From SZUA-36 sp963759155 (GTDB lineage: Bacteria > Pseudomonadota > Gammaproteobacteria > Xanthomonadales > SZUA-36), in assembly GCA_963759155.1 (NCBI GenBank), contig CAVWXX010000016.1, positions 1 through 64,000 of the forward strand: a stretch of 64,000 bases of DNA, written 5' to 3'. The notes below the pieces were generated by a model. The model was not told the DNA's origin and did no database searches. It saw nothing but the letters and a program-made list of their open reading frames with translations. This document shows positions 31,094 through 40,894 of the stretch, piece after piece (positions within the stretch are counted from its first letter, which is position 1; the number at the start of each line of letters is the position of its first letter). The translations under genes and the position numbers were made by a program.

Positions 31094-33523
31094 TCACAAT
31101 GAATGACCAACCAGCACCGCAAACTGAGGCGATGCACGGAGTGATTCAAAATCAGGATCTGCGGCGATCAGCACGGTGGGAAAGCCCATGTCCTTCGCCC
31201 GTTCCAGCTCAGAAATGGCGCCATTGAAATCGCCCAGTTCAAGCAAATTCTTTGCCTGGATAAATGACACGTCGGGATCGTCCCAGCCCAGCTCCTGTAG
31301 TCGTAAGTAAGATTCGCGCGCCTTTTCCTTGTCACCACAGCGGTTATAGAGCAGTGAAATTCTGCTCAGCGTTTCCCGGTCATTGGGATTGATCTGTAAA
31401 GTTTGTCGGGCAAGCTCAATCGCGCGCTGGCTAATTTCCATTTCCCTTGGGCCGGCACCATCGATGTGGTGCAGGCTGGCTGCCATGTTTTCCCATATCC
31501 GGTAATCGTTCTCCCCTGTCTCAAGTGCTTTTTCATACATCTGCACGGATTGTTCGTACTTGCCCAGGTAGAAAAGACTATTGGCATAGTTTTGAATGAC
31601 ACTTCGGGTGGGTGAGTCGTAAATAATGTGATCCCATGTCTCAACCGCCTGGTCAAATTGGCCCAACATGAAATAGGCAACGCCGAGATTGTTGTAGCCC
31701 GATGCATTGTCGGGATCCAGTTCGAGCACATGCTGATAGAGGGGGATTGCTTCGCTATAACGCCCGGTGCGGTACAAAAAATTCCCCAGGGATTTGTAAA
31801 CAGACCAATTCGAAGGGTCCTGCATAATGGCTTCGTTGAGCGTCTTTTCTGCCAATGCCAGTTTATTCTGGGCGCGGTAAACACGACCCAGTTCTTCCAG
31901 CACTGGTGCGGAATGGGGGAGTAAACTGCGAGCTTTTTCCAATTCCAGCTGTGCATGGTCAAAGCGCCCGGCATACCGGTGCAGACTTCCCATGGCGGCG
32001 TAAACCTCACCCAGTGAATCATCCAGCGTGAGTGACCTCAGGCAGGATTTTTCAGCCTTCTCAAAGTAACTGGTATCGCGGGTCATTACGTACCATGCCA
32101 GGAAGCTTTCACACAGGCCGGCATGGGCTTCGGTGTAGTGTGAATCCGCCCCGATGGCGCTTTCAAACGCCGTGACAGCCTTGCCCAGTGATTCGTCGGT
32201 CTTGGGTTGACGCAACTGTGCTTTGCCTTCGAGGTAATCACCAAGGGCTGCAGTATCCTTTGTGCGGACCCGGGCCAGGACCGCAGACGACTCCAGCGAA
32301 AGTGTTCCTTGCATGCGCTCCGCTACCCGCCTTGCTATGTCATCCAGGATGGAAAAATATTCGGTCGCGCTCCATTGCCGATCATAGTTTTCAGACCACA
32401 GGTGGTGGCCGGAGCGGCCATCGATCAGCTGGGTAGTGACGCGAATATTGTCATTCGCCTGATGAACACTGCCTTCGAGTATGTAGCGCACGTGCAGTCG
32501 CTTCGCAATTTGCGTTAACTGAAGGCTTTTATCGGATAGCGCCCAGGTCGAGGTCCTTGAGGGCACTGACAATTCGTTGAAACTCGCCAGCGTGTGCAGC
32601 AGGTTTTCACTCAAACCATCACTGAAACCCTTGTCACCGCCAATGTTCATGAATCGGAGAACGGCAACGGAGTTGGGTAGAATCGGAATATTGAGATTCG
32701 CCGGGATTGTGAGCTCATCAGCCAAGCCTGGTGGTGTCCCAAACAGTGAGTCACTTTCGTCAAATAGCCGGTAGGTGCTCAGACCGGCCGCCGAGACAAG
32801 CAAGGCGCCGACAACAGACAGGTAGGCAATTCCGGATTTGTTTTTTTTAATAGAACTCTTGCGTCTGTCCAGCTGTATTTTTCCCCCGGCAAACTCAATG
32901 AACCAGGATAAAATCAGGGCAATCGGAAAACCTGAAACAACGAGCATGGTCGTGAAGGGCGCTGACCACCAGGGTAGGCCGAGGTTATCGAATGCCGTAT
33001 CCGCGATCTGGATCAGCAACCAACCCACGATGAGGTATGCCACACCGGTTTGAACAACCTTGCGGCGCATCAATTCCTGAAAAACGAGTGGTAATCCAAT
33101 CTCGTTGAGGATGCTGTCTTTTGGCCTGCTTTTCTTCGGTGGGTCGGATAACCGCGGTTTTACCAGCAGTCGATACCCCTGTTTTGGAATGGTCTGAATG
33201 AAGCGGGGATTATGAGGATGATCGCCCAGCGCGCTGCGGATTTCGCTTACCGCATGGTTCAGGGCATCCTGGTTGGTGTGAGGGTTTCCCCAGATCGATT
33301 CGAGCAACTTTTCCCGGGTAATTAACTCTCCAGGCCCGCTTGCAAGTTGCAATAATACCTCGACTGCCTTGGGAGGCAGGTGACTGGAAGTGTCCTGACG
33401 TGAGACACGACCCCTTAGTGGTTCAATCAGCGCACCATCCAACATGAAGCCACGTAACAACCGCGATTTCACCTGAATTCCTGATCTGATGTGGTCTATT
33501 AAGTCTAGCAGTTCGGCCGACAA
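31094..33523 (-). CDS. CadC-like winged-helix transmembrane regulator with TPR repeats
   Basis: The product is 809 residues. An OmpR-type DNA-binding winged helix (about 30-125, with LPPKAVEVLLQLASGPGE, REKLLESIW, DALNHAVSEIRSALGD and FIQTIPKQGYRL) is followed by three membrane segments (about 165-260), an outside domain (SVAVLRFMNIGGDKGFSDGL, RYILEGSVHQ, a FlgO/TolB-like module), and TPR repeats from about 440 to the end (YNNLGVAYFMLGQFDQAVET and others). Such proteins sense an outside signal and control genes directly from the membrane. It is the first gene of the operon with the repeat protein and subtilase, and is divergent from katG with about 230 bases between. Confidence 0.88.
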   Translation of the reverse strand: MSAELLDLIDHIRSGIQVKSRLLRGFMLDGALIEPLRGRVSRQDTSSHLPPKAVEVLLQLASGPGELITREKLLESIWGNPHTNQDALNHAVSEIRSALGDHPHNPRFIQTIPKQGYRLLVKPRLSDPPKKSRPKDSILNEIGLPLVFQELMRRKVVQTGVAYLIVGWLLIQIADTAFDNLGLPWWSAPFTTMLVVSGFPIALILSWFIEFAGGKIQLDRRKSSIKKNKSGIAYLSVVGALLVSAAGLSTYRLFDESDSLFGTPPGLADELTIPANLNIPILPNSVAVLRFMNIGGDKGFSDGLSENLLHTLASFNELSVPSRTSTWALSDKSLQLTQIAKRLHVRYILEGSVHQANDNIRVTTQLIDGRSGHHLWSENYDRQWSATEYFSILDDIARRVAERMQGTLSLESSAVLARVRTKDTAALGDYLEGKAQLRQPKTDESLGKAVTAFESAIGADSHYTEAHAGLCESFLAWYVMTRDTSYFEKAEKSCLRSLTLDDSLGEVYAAMGSLHRYAGRFDHAQLELEKARSLLPHSAPVLEELGRVYRAQNKLALAEKTLNEAIMQDPSNWSVYKSLGNFLYRTGRYSEAIPLYQHVLELDPDNASGYNNLGVAYFMLGQFDQAVETWDHIIYDSPTRSVIQNYANSLFYLGKYEQSVQMYEKALETGENDYRIWENMAASLHHIDGAGPREMEISQRAIELARQTLQINPNDRETLSRISLLYNRCGDKEKARESYLRLQELGWDDPDVSFIQAKNLLELGDFNGAISELERAKDMGFPTVLIAADPDFESLRASPQFAVLVGHSL

Positions 33524-33750
33524 TTTGCATTGTGGTCAGCTACTTGGCGTGCCGCTCCTGAATAGTGTCAGGTCTGCTTACCTGTTGGCTGCCTTGATGA
33601 AAGGCCCGTGAAATAGCATTGGCCTCATTTATTTACATGTTCAATAGCTTTTGTATATCACTGTGATTAAAACATTCGATTCGACTCCTGCTTCAACAAG
33701 CTGTCTAATGTTATCAACACCAATGTTCTTAATTTGCAAGGAGGATCACA

Positions 33751-35976
33751 ATGCTTAGAACTACGATGCATTTACTCGCCACCCTGGCGATATCGATGCC
33801 ACTGGTTATGCTATCAAGCACGGCTTTTGCTCAGGGCGAGCCAAAGTCGAACCAATTCTGGTGGCCCGAGAAAATTAATCTCTCTCCGCTCCGCCAGCAC
33901 GCTGCTGAGTCCAACCCGATGGGTGAAGACTTTAACTATGCCGAGGCGTTTGAAGCGCTCGATCTCGATGCCGTGAAGAAGGATATTGAGGAAGTCATGA
34001 AGTCATCACAAGACTGGTGGCCGGCAGATTATGGCCACTATGGTCCGTTTTTCATTCGTATGGCCTGGCACAGTGCCGGCACCTACCGCGTGGCTGATGG
34101 CCGTGGTGGCGCCGGCGGTGGTCAACAGCGATTCGAGCCACTCAATAGCTGGCCCGACAACGTCAACCTTGATAAGGCGCGGCGATTGCTTTGGCCGGTC
34201 AAGCAAAAATACGGCCGCTCGATTTCATGGGCAGACCTGATGGTCCTGACGGGAAATGTCGCGCTGGAATCCATGAACTTCAAAACCTTTGGCTTTGCCG
34301 GCGGACGTGAGGATGACTGGGAGCCGGATATGGTCTACTGGGGTCCCGAGAAAGAGTTCCTCGCCGATGAGCGCTACAGTGGTGACAGGAAACTGGAGCG
34401 TCCGTTGGCCGCCGTGCAGATGGGTCTGATCTACGTCAATCCGGAAGGTCCAAACGGTAAGCCTGATCCGCTCGCCGCAGCTGTTGATATTCGCGAGACC
34501 TTTGGTCGCATGGCCATGAATGATGAAGAGACCGTCGCGCTGATCGCCGGTGGACACACCTTTGGTAAAGCCCATGGTGCCGCCAAGCCGGAAGGCTGTG
34601 TTGGCCCCGCACCCGCAGCAGCAGGTGTCGAAGAACAGGGTTTTGGCTGGAAGAACAAGTGTGGCAGTGGTAAAGGTGGTGACACCATCAGCAGCGGCCT
34701 GGAAGGCGCCTGGACATCCACGCCAACTGCATGGTCCATGCAATATTTAGCCAACCTGTTCGCCTTCGACTGGGTGCAGACAAAGAGCCCCGCAGGTGGA
34801 GTCCAGTGGATTCCTGCTGACGGTGCTGGTGCCAACCTGGTGCCTGATGCGCATGACCCATCAAAACGCCATGCGCCTATCATGTTTACGACGGATCTCT
34901 CGTTAAAGTTCGACCCGAGTTACAAGGAGATCTCGAAACGCTTCCTGGAGAACCCGGAAGAGTTCGAACTCGCTTTTGCCAAGGCATGGTTCAAACTGAC
35001 CCACCGCGATATGGGGCCGCGTGCCCGCTACCTGGGTGATGAGGTTCCGGCCGAGGTACTGATGTGGCAGGACCCTGTCCCAGCGGTTGATCACGAGTTG
35101 ATAGACGCAAAGGATGCGGCAAAGCTGAAATCCACAATTCTGGCCTCGGGGCTGACTGTACCTGAACTTGTCAGGACAGCCTGGGCATCGGCCTCCAGTT
35201 TCCGCGGTACTGACATGCGTGGCGGGGCCAACGGAGCCCGTGTTCGCCTCGCACCCCAGAAGGACTGGGCGGTTAATAACCCGGATGAACTGGCGAAGGT
35301 GCTGAAACGCCTCGAAGGTATCCAGAAAGATTTCAACGGTGCGCAAAAGGGCGGCAAGAAAGTGTCGCTGGCTGACCTGATCGTACTGGGTGGAGATGCA
35401 GCAATCGAGAAGGCTGCCAAGGATGCAGGGCAAACTGTACAGGTTCCGTTCACACCGGGACGTACCGATGCAACACAAAGCCAGACTGACGTTTCATCAT
35501 TTGCCGTGCTTGAGCCAACAGCGGACGGGTTTCGCAATTACTTTGGCGAAGGCAACTACAGGTCGCCGGCAGATATGCTCATTGACCGGGCTAGCATGCT
35601 GACCCTGACGGTACCTGAAATGACCGTCCTGGTTGGTGGTTTGAGGGTTTTGGATGCAAATACCGGGCAGTCTGAGCTTGGTGTTTTCACCAGCCAACCT
35701 GGCACCTTGAGCAACGATTTCTTCGTAAACCTGCTTGATATGTCCACACAATGGTCAAAGTCTTCTGCGACCGAGGGTCTCTACGAGGGACGTGATCGCG
35801 GCACCGGCAAGGTCAAGTGGACCGCCACGCCGGTTGACCTGATGTTCGGCTCAAGCTCTGAGTTGCGCTCTATCGCGGAAGTTTATGCTGAAGCCGGCGG
35901 GCAGGATAAGTTTGTGCACGACTTCGTTCGTGCATGGACCAAGGTGATGTCACTCGACCGCTTTGACCTGCTTTGA
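33751..35976 (+). CDS. katG: Periplasmic catalase-peroxidase KatG
   Basis: The product is 741 residues. It degrades hydrogen peroxide by catalase and peroxidase reactions. The distal triad R103/W106/H107 (FIRMAWHSAGTYR), the Met-Tyr-Trp adduct residues (M254, Y228, W106) and the proximal heme ligand H269 (GGHTFGK) are all present. Unlike most KatG, it begins with a cleavable signal peptide (about 1-27, ending AFA-QGE), so it is exported, as in KatP-like enzymes. AAGGAGG precedes ATG 33751. A strong terminator follows. A cytoplasmic catalase may exist elsewhere. Confidence 0.95.
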   Translation: MLRTTMHLLATLAISMPLVMLSSTAFAQGEPKSNQFWWPEKINLSPLRQHAAESNPMGEDFNYAEAFEALDLDAVKKDIEEVMKSSQDWWPADYGHYGPFFIRMAWHSAGTYRVADGRGGAGGGQQRFEPLNSWPDNVNLDKARRLLWPVKQKYGRSISWADLMVLTGNVALESMNFKTFGFAGGREDDWEPDMVYWGPEKEFLADERYSGDRKLERPLAAVQMGLIYVNPEGPNGKPDPLAAAVDIRETFGRMAMNDEETVALIAGGHTFGKAHGAAKPEGCVGPAPAAAGVEEQGFGWKNKCGSGKGGDTISSGLEGAWTSTPTAWSMQYLANLFAFDWVQTKSPAGGVQWIPADGAGANLVPDAHDPSKRHAPIMFTTDLSLKFDPSYKEISKRFLENPEEFELAFAKAWFKLTHRDMGPRARYLGDEVPAEVLMWQDPVPAVDHELIDAKDAAKLKSTILASGLTVPELVRTAWASASSFRGTDMRGGANGARVRLAPQKDWAVNNPDELAKVLKRLEGIQKDFNGAQKGGKKVSLADLIVLGGDAAIEKAAKDAGQTVQVPFTPGRTDATQSQTDVSSFAVLEPTADGFRNYFGEGNYRSPADMLIDRASMLTLTVPEMTVLVGGLRVLDANTGQSELGVFTSQPGTLSNDFFVNLLDMSTQWSKSSATEGLYEGRDRGTGKVKWTATPVDLMFGSSSELRSIAEVYAEAGGQDKFVHDFVRAWTKVMSLDRFDLL

Positions 35977-35999
35977 TTTAAGTTTCCAGACCGCGTGCA

Positions 36000-36035
36000 G
36001 GGGGTAACAGCAAATGCTGTTACCCCCTTTTTTTT
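36000..36035 (+). terminator. Rho-independent terminator of katG
   Basis: A 12-bp perfect stem (GGGGGTAACAGC at 36000-36011 and GCTGTTACCCCC at 36016-36027), an AAAT loop and eight Ts. It ends about 55 bases after the katG stop. Confidence 0.95.
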
Positions 36036-36092
36036 GAGTAAATACAAGGGTTCAGCGTCAAGTGACAGGGTGATTTTGAAGCATGCAATCTT

Positions 36093-36243
36093 GGCTATAG
36101 ACAATCTGCCATTTTGGCTATAGACAGTCTGCCATTTTGGCTATAGACAGTCTGCCATTTTGGCTATAGACAATCTGCCATTATGGCTATAGACAATTTG
36201 CCATTATGGCTATAGACAATTTGCCATTATGGCTATAGACACT
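36093..36243. repeat. 23-bp tandem repeat array, seven units
   Basis: Units start at 36093, 36116, 36139, 36162, 36185, 36208 and 36231 (the last partial). The unit is GGCTATAGACARTYTGCCAT plus TTT or TAT. The period of exactly 23 bases is about two helical turns. There are no spacers, so this is not CRISPR. The array and the katG terminator account for the 377-base gap before the DUF4920 gene at 36354, which has its promoter region right after the array. Confidence 0.97.
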
Positions 36244-36353
36244 TTTGTGAGTTTGAATGTGCCTGTCTGCATTGGCTGGCTTAGCTATACAGTTCAAAGG
36301 TGTTAGCTTGCCTATTTGCTTTACAATACGCTCTCACACAGGAGATTTTTTGC

Positions 36354-36869
36354 ATGAAAGCTTGGCACTTCAACCCACGGATTATTCCAGCGTTTTTCAC
36401 TTTTATGATCATCGGCATTACCCCCGGGTTGTTCGCTGCCGAGTCCGAGGTGCTGCGATTGTCAGAGCCTGTCGAGGTGACTGCAACACACGAGGTTTTT
36501 GGTAGCGCACTTCCAGAGAGCGGAAAGTCCCTCAGTCTGAGTGACCTGATGGCCGATAATGAAAAGTACCTGGACCAGGAAGTGCTGGTTGAAACACGTA
36601 TCGCCAAAGTCTGTCAGAAAAAAGGTTGTTTCTTTGTGGCCACCGAAGGTGCATCAACCGCACGGGTAACATTCAAGGACTACGGGTTTTTCATCCCCAC
36701 GGATTCCGGTGGTAAAGATGTTGTTCTTTTGGGTACGTTTTCGCGTAAAAGTGTCAGCAAGGAACAGGCCGAGCACTATGCCGCCGACCTGGGTGAAAAA
36801 GCCGCACCACTGCCTGAAAAATTTGAATATTCAATCGTTGCCTCGGCGGTCAAAATCCCCAGGGATTAA
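36354..36869 (+). CDS. Secreted DUF4920 protein
   Basis: The product is 171 residues from ATG 36354, with AGGAG upstream; a longer frame from 36300 is not needed. The signal peptide spans about 1-30. The mature part matches DUF4920: FGSALPESGKSLSLSDLMAD, LVETRIAKVCQKKGCFFVA (with the C-x-x-K-G-C-F signature), VTFKDYGFFIPTDSGGKDVVL and the C-terminal SIVASAVK. It is a periplasmic OB-fold-like domain of unknown function. Its start lies about 110 bases after the 23-bp array. Confidence 0.8.
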   Translation: MKAWHFNPRIIPAFFTFMIIGITPGLFAAESEVLRLSEPVEVTATHEVFGSALPESGKSLSLSDLMADNEKYLDQEVLVETRIAKVCQKKGCFFVATEGASTARVTFKDYGFFIPTDSGGKDVVLLGTFSRKSVSKEQAEHYAADLGEKAAPLPEKFEYSIVASAVKIPRD

Positions 36870-36895
36870 GACCGCCGCGTAACCGTTATAAACTT

Positions 36896-38642
36896 TTACT
36901 GCGCAGGTACAAAATCCTGCAATACAGCCTGCCTTAACAAGTCAGGTGGCAACAGGCCCTGTTTCAGCAGAAAATCATGATACTTGCGCTGGTTAAAGCG
37001 CTCGCCCAGTGCCATCTCAACCTCGGTGCGTAACCTCTGCAGATTGCGATAACCGTAGTAATACGAAGTGGCCTGCCCCGGTGCCAAAAAGGCATAGCGG
37101 TCGGCTTCTGAGCTGGCCATTGCCCTGGAAAGACCGACCTGGTTTATCATGAAATCAACCGCGTCTTCAGGTGTTAGCAGGCCCAGGTTAACCATCGGGT
37201 CCATGAACATGCGCGCGGCTCTTTGTAACCTCGCCAACAGGGTAAATAGCTGACCTTCCAGCGGCAGGTATTCCATCATGACGGCTTCCGAGTAAAGGCC
37301 CCAGCCCTCGACATTTGCGCTGTTGAAGGCATAGGTGATGCGGGCCAGTGAGGTGCCGTTTTCAACCAGTGCGGCAAATTGCATTTCGTGTCCTGGCCGG
37401 GCTTCATGCACGGTCAGTGCCCAGGTGACCGAATCGTGGTTCCAGTCATCCATCTTGCTGTCTTCGCCTTCCAGTGCCGGGTTGCTCTGTACCAGCACAA
37501 ACTCGCCATATTGGCCGGTATTGCCGATCAGTTGCGGCGGGCTCATGAAAGGAGCGGGGATGCTGGCTGATTCCGCCTCGGTTGCCAGCCGGATGGAGGC
37601 ATTGCGCTCGGGCAGGGTGATGACGTCATGCTTGCGGATCATCTCCTCAATGGCGGCCAGCCGGGATTCGTATACTTCCAGAATCTTGCCTTCCGGTATT
37701 GTCTCTTTCTTCAGCTCCGCCATCACGTGCATGAGATCCCCGTTTTCCCAACCGCGCTTTTCGGCGATCTGTCGCGCAACCGAGCGCATCTGCGATTTGA
37801 TTTCCTGGAAGCCAAACTGGGCGTCCCGGATAAGGGCTTTCCGGGTCTTCACGGACACCGAAATTTTTGAGGTTGTCGGCATATAGCGCCTCTGGTAAAC
37901 GATGGTCCTGACGTGCACGCGGCGCAATTTCTACCTTCAGCCATTCTGCGTAGTCATTCAGCTGAGCTAACAATATATCGAGGTCTTGCTGGTAACCTTC
38001 CAGGCCGGAGGCTTCAAATATCTGCTGTAGGCCAGCGGCAAAACGCTCTACGTTGTTCAGATCACGCTCCAACTCGCCCTTGTATGGGCCCAGCAAGCCC
38101 GGTACGGCAAAACGCTCTGAGGTTCGCTGCTTCGCCAGTTCCGTAATCGGGGTGTAACCTTCGGCACGGCCCGTATATTTGGCCAGCCGGGTCAATGCGG
38201 CAGGGTAACGGCCGGGTTCGGTGCGTGGATCCAACAATGCCCGAAAGCCGTAAAACATCGTTTGCGACAGGTTGTAATACGGCAGCATGTACTTGTGTTC
38301 CAGCTTGGCCGATTCAATGCCATCTTCCAGCGCCTGGTGCAGGATGTTCAGATCCTGGATCACCTTGGGGTTTTCACTGGTACGCAGCCACTCATCCGTC
38401 ATCTGAATCAGCTCTTTATCCACCGCGATGGTGCGGGCGTAAAGGTCGGGGCCGAGATCCATTACGGAATCATCAAACTCGGTAAGCCCCAGGCTGGTGG
38501 CGCCTTCCGGTTGAAATTGAGACTGGGCTTTCAGTACGACATTGGTGTGTTCGTTGCTTTCCTCTACCCATTGTTGGGCTGATGCGGTGGCGAACGCCAG
38601 GCTCAGTAAGATGGTTGAGGTGATTTTGCTTAAGCGGTTCAT
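36896..38642 (-). pseudogene. DUF885 peptidase-like protein with frameshift
   Basis: The two frames together give about 580 residues. The N-terminal part has a signal peptide (MNRLSKITSTILLSLAFATASA) from ATG 38642. The C-terminal part has HEARPGHEMQ, the HExxGH-type zinc motif of DUF885 proteins, and EGWGLYSEAVM. A one-base insertion near 37836 breaks the frame after KNFGVREDPE, where ALIRDAQFGF should follow. DUF885 proteins are exported metallopeptidase-like enzymes of little-known substrate. The lesion is a single base in a G/T/C-run, so a sequencing error is possible; if so the gene is intact. Confidence 0.85.
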
Positions 38643-38810
38643 TATTGGATGTATCCCTGTGAATTGGTGCATAAATTATCTCAGTGTCGTGCTTGTCGAT
38701 AGTGGGAAAGGTCATGCATGGTGCGTAGGAAAGCCTGGTATTGAGTGCGGCTTTTTAAAATCATGCTATTAATATAGATAGGCTTATAAATAAAAACGAT
38801 GGAGAAAAAC

Positions 38811-39260
38811 ATGTCCGAATCACAAGCAAGCAGCCCCGTAAAAGCACCCTGGCATCTTTGGGTCGTCGGCATTGTTGGCACATTGTGGAGCGCCATGGGT
38901 GCGATGGATTACGTCATGACAAAGTTAAAGGTTGAATCCTACATGGCTGCTTTTACACCCGAGCAACTGGAGTTTTTCTATGGCTTTCCGATATGGGTTA
39001 ATGCAGCCTGGGCGATTGCAGTGTGGGGTGGCGTTATCGGTTGCATCATATTGCTAATGAGGAAAAGTGTTGCCGTTGAGGTGTTACTGGTTTCATTTAT
39101 CGCCATGGTGATCACGGCCATTCACAACTACGGTTTGTCAAATGGTCTGGAAGTGGTAGGCGATACGTTTTCACTGGTATTTACCGCGATCATTTTCATA
39201 GTTAGCCTGGGTTTGTATCTGTACGCGAAGGCCATGCGAGCCAGGGGTGTTTTGAAATAG
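38811..39260 (+). CDS. Four-helix membrane protein of unknown function
   Basis: The product is about 149 residues from ATG 38811, with GGAGAA just upstream (ATG 38799 is the alternative). Four membrane segments lie at about 14-36, 60-88, 90-112 and 122-145. I do not recognise a named family. The 90 bases after it carry a hairpin. Confidence 0.6.
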   Translation: MSESQASSPVKAPWHLWVVGIVGTLWSAMGAMDYVMTKLKVESYMAAFTPEQLEFFYGFPIWVNAAWAIAVWGGVIGCIILLMRKSVAVEVLLVSFIAMVITAIHNYGLSNGLEVVGDTFSLVFTAIIFIVSLGLYLYAKAMRARGVLK

Positions 39261-39287
39261 AACCTTAAGTAGTAGTCGTTAGAAACG

Positions 39288-39311
39288 GGGTCAGAGTGTT
39301 TGCTCTGACCC
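39288..39311. terminator. Bidirectional-type hairpin GGGTCAGAG/CTCTGACCC
   Basis: A perfect 9-bp stem with a six-base loop lies between convergent genes (38811 + and 39353 -). There is only a short T-run (CTTCT), so termination is likely but weak. Similar GGTCAGG-type hairpins occur at 50138. Confidence 0.5.
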
Positions 39312-39352
39312 TTCTGCATTCAGATGATGAGATCGCAGGCTCGCTTTTTCTC

Positions 39353-40894
39353 TCAATACCAGGCCAGCCTGCTGGTCTCCGCCTTGTACAAGGCCAGGTC
39401 GCGAAACAGGTTCGCATTTTCAACAGTGACATAGGGTACTTTTACACTATGTGAGGCAAGGTGGATAGTCAGGTGCGCGAGACCCTTACGGTGTTGTATG
39501 GGTGTTTGACGCACATCGATACGCTGGACTTTGAATAACGGGAATATCGTGATTTGCGTACCGAGGAAACCGCTGCGTACAAAGCCATAAGCACCTTCCA
39601 CGCCGTAGCCCGCTTTCTGCCAACGGCGCCTGGTGATCATATAAAGCACACCTGCGAACACCGGTATCACGAGCAAAAATTTCCAACTCACCAGTAGTGA
39701 TGGAATAAAAGTGATCAGCGTGGCGGGCAGTAACAGCACAGCCATGTTGAAAACCATGAAACGCCGGCGGTCCACATGAGAATAGACAGTCCGGGCAGGC
39801 TGACACCCCGGGAAAAACTCACCGCTGAGTTCATCGGCAAGTTCCGGCTGCAGGCTGGGCACCAGGAAATTTGCCTTGGCGGGCATTGGTCCCTGCTTGG
39901 CTTCACTGCCTGCACTGGCCTGGCGTAATTGGATGCTGACGCGGTTGAAATACCGGGCAATGAAGTTCTGTTTCCAGACCAGCGCCTGGATCTTGTGTTG
40001 TTTTATCGAGTCATCAAACCGTGTCAGCAGACCACTGCTTTTGCGGTAGGTTTCACCATCAACGGTCAGACGGTAGCCGTCGTATCGGAACAAAGCACCC
40101 AGGACAGAAATCAACGGCAATAGAATCAGGACCAGTAGCACAAGACCCAAAATGGCCAGGCCGACCAATAGTGTGCCGCCTTCATTCTGTAAAAACACCA
40201 GGATGTCTTCAACGGCAAAACGTGTTGCCAGCCAGCTGAAAAACCGCTCTGTCAGGTCACCTGCACTAAATATTGCACCAATGGCAATGGCTACCCACAA
40301 CATGAAATTGGCGGTTAAACCGTAGATCAAAACATCACGCCGGTTTAATGCAAGCAGTAGCCTGGGTTTGCCAGTGTTGACCTGTTGTTCAGGGCTTGCT
40401 GTTGTTTCAGGTTTTGTGGCACCCAGGATTTGATCTCTTAATTCAAGTGCTAACTCACGTTGAATGCCGGCGATTGAAATTTCCTTGGCGCCACTGCCTG
40501 CCGTATCAATACTCAACACGCTCAGGCCCATGGGGCGCATATAGAATGGCTCTTTGATCGTGATGTTCTGCACCCGGTGGAAATCTATATCCATTTCTTC
40601 ACGCTGCACTACACCCTGGCGCAGCAAAATCCTGTCATCGCTTATCCGGTAACGAAACCTCAGGTAACCGAGTATTGCAAAAGCTATCCCAATAACGGCA
40701 AGCAATGCGCCACCCCTGATTAGCCAGTAACGCTGATAGCCTTCTGCTGATGCTAACCAGGCGAATACAACGACTAGCATTGGCAAACCCTGTGTCAGTG
40801 CTTTTTTCGCTGCACTCAGGGCAAAGAAAATAACGGCGAGTGGTGAAATCCGTAACCACTCCGTTTTCACTTCAGGTTTCGTGTTCACCGGCAC
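39353..40894 (-). CDS. PH-domain membrane protein (YdbT-like)
   Basis: The product is 513 residues with about six membrane segments (near 15-60, 190-260 and 370-410). It has repeated bacterial PH-like (bPH2) domains: YRISDDRILLRQGVVQREEMDIDFHRVQNI near 90-115, a second near 280-320, and a third near 440-500. The layout matches YdbT/YvbH-like proteins, whose exact role is unknown; a link to cell-envelope stress or secretion has been proposed. It overlaps the upstream YdbS-like gene by 23 bases, so the two are translated as a pair. Confidence 0.82.
   Translation of the reverse strand: MPVNTKPEVKTEWLRISPLAVIFFALSAAKKALTQGLPMLVVVFAWLASAEGYQRYWLIRGGALLAVIGIAFAILGYLRFRYRISDDRILLRQGVVQREEMDIDFHRVQNITIKEPFYMRPMGLSVLSIDTAGSGAKEISIAGIQRELALELRDQILGATKPETTASPEQQVNTGKPRLLLALNRRDVLIYGLTANFMLWVAIAIGAIFSAGDLTERFFSWLATRFAVEDILVFLQNEGGTLLVGLAILGLVLLVLILLPLISVLGALFRYDGYRLTVDGETYRKSSGLLTRFDDSIKQHKIQALVWKQNFIARYFNRVSIQLRQASAGSEAKQGPMPAKANFLVPSLQPELADELSGEFFPGCQPARTVYSHVDRRRFMVFNMAVLLLPATLITFIPSLLVSWKFLLVIPVFAGVLYMITRRRWQKAGYGVEGAYGFVRSGFLGTQITIFPLFKVQRIDVRQTPIQHRKGLAHLTIHLASHSVKVPYVTVENANLFRDLALYKAETSRLAWY

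Noticed and set aside
30691..31227. A + strand His-rich frame opposite the repeat protein
   Set aside because: It is made by the 24-base repeat being open on both strands; no start signal or homology.
34225..34883. Antisense frames in katG
   Set aside because: Shadow frames of a strongly conserved gene.
36093..36243. CRISPR array
   Set aside because: Units are directly adjacent with a 23-base period; there are no spacers and no cas genes.
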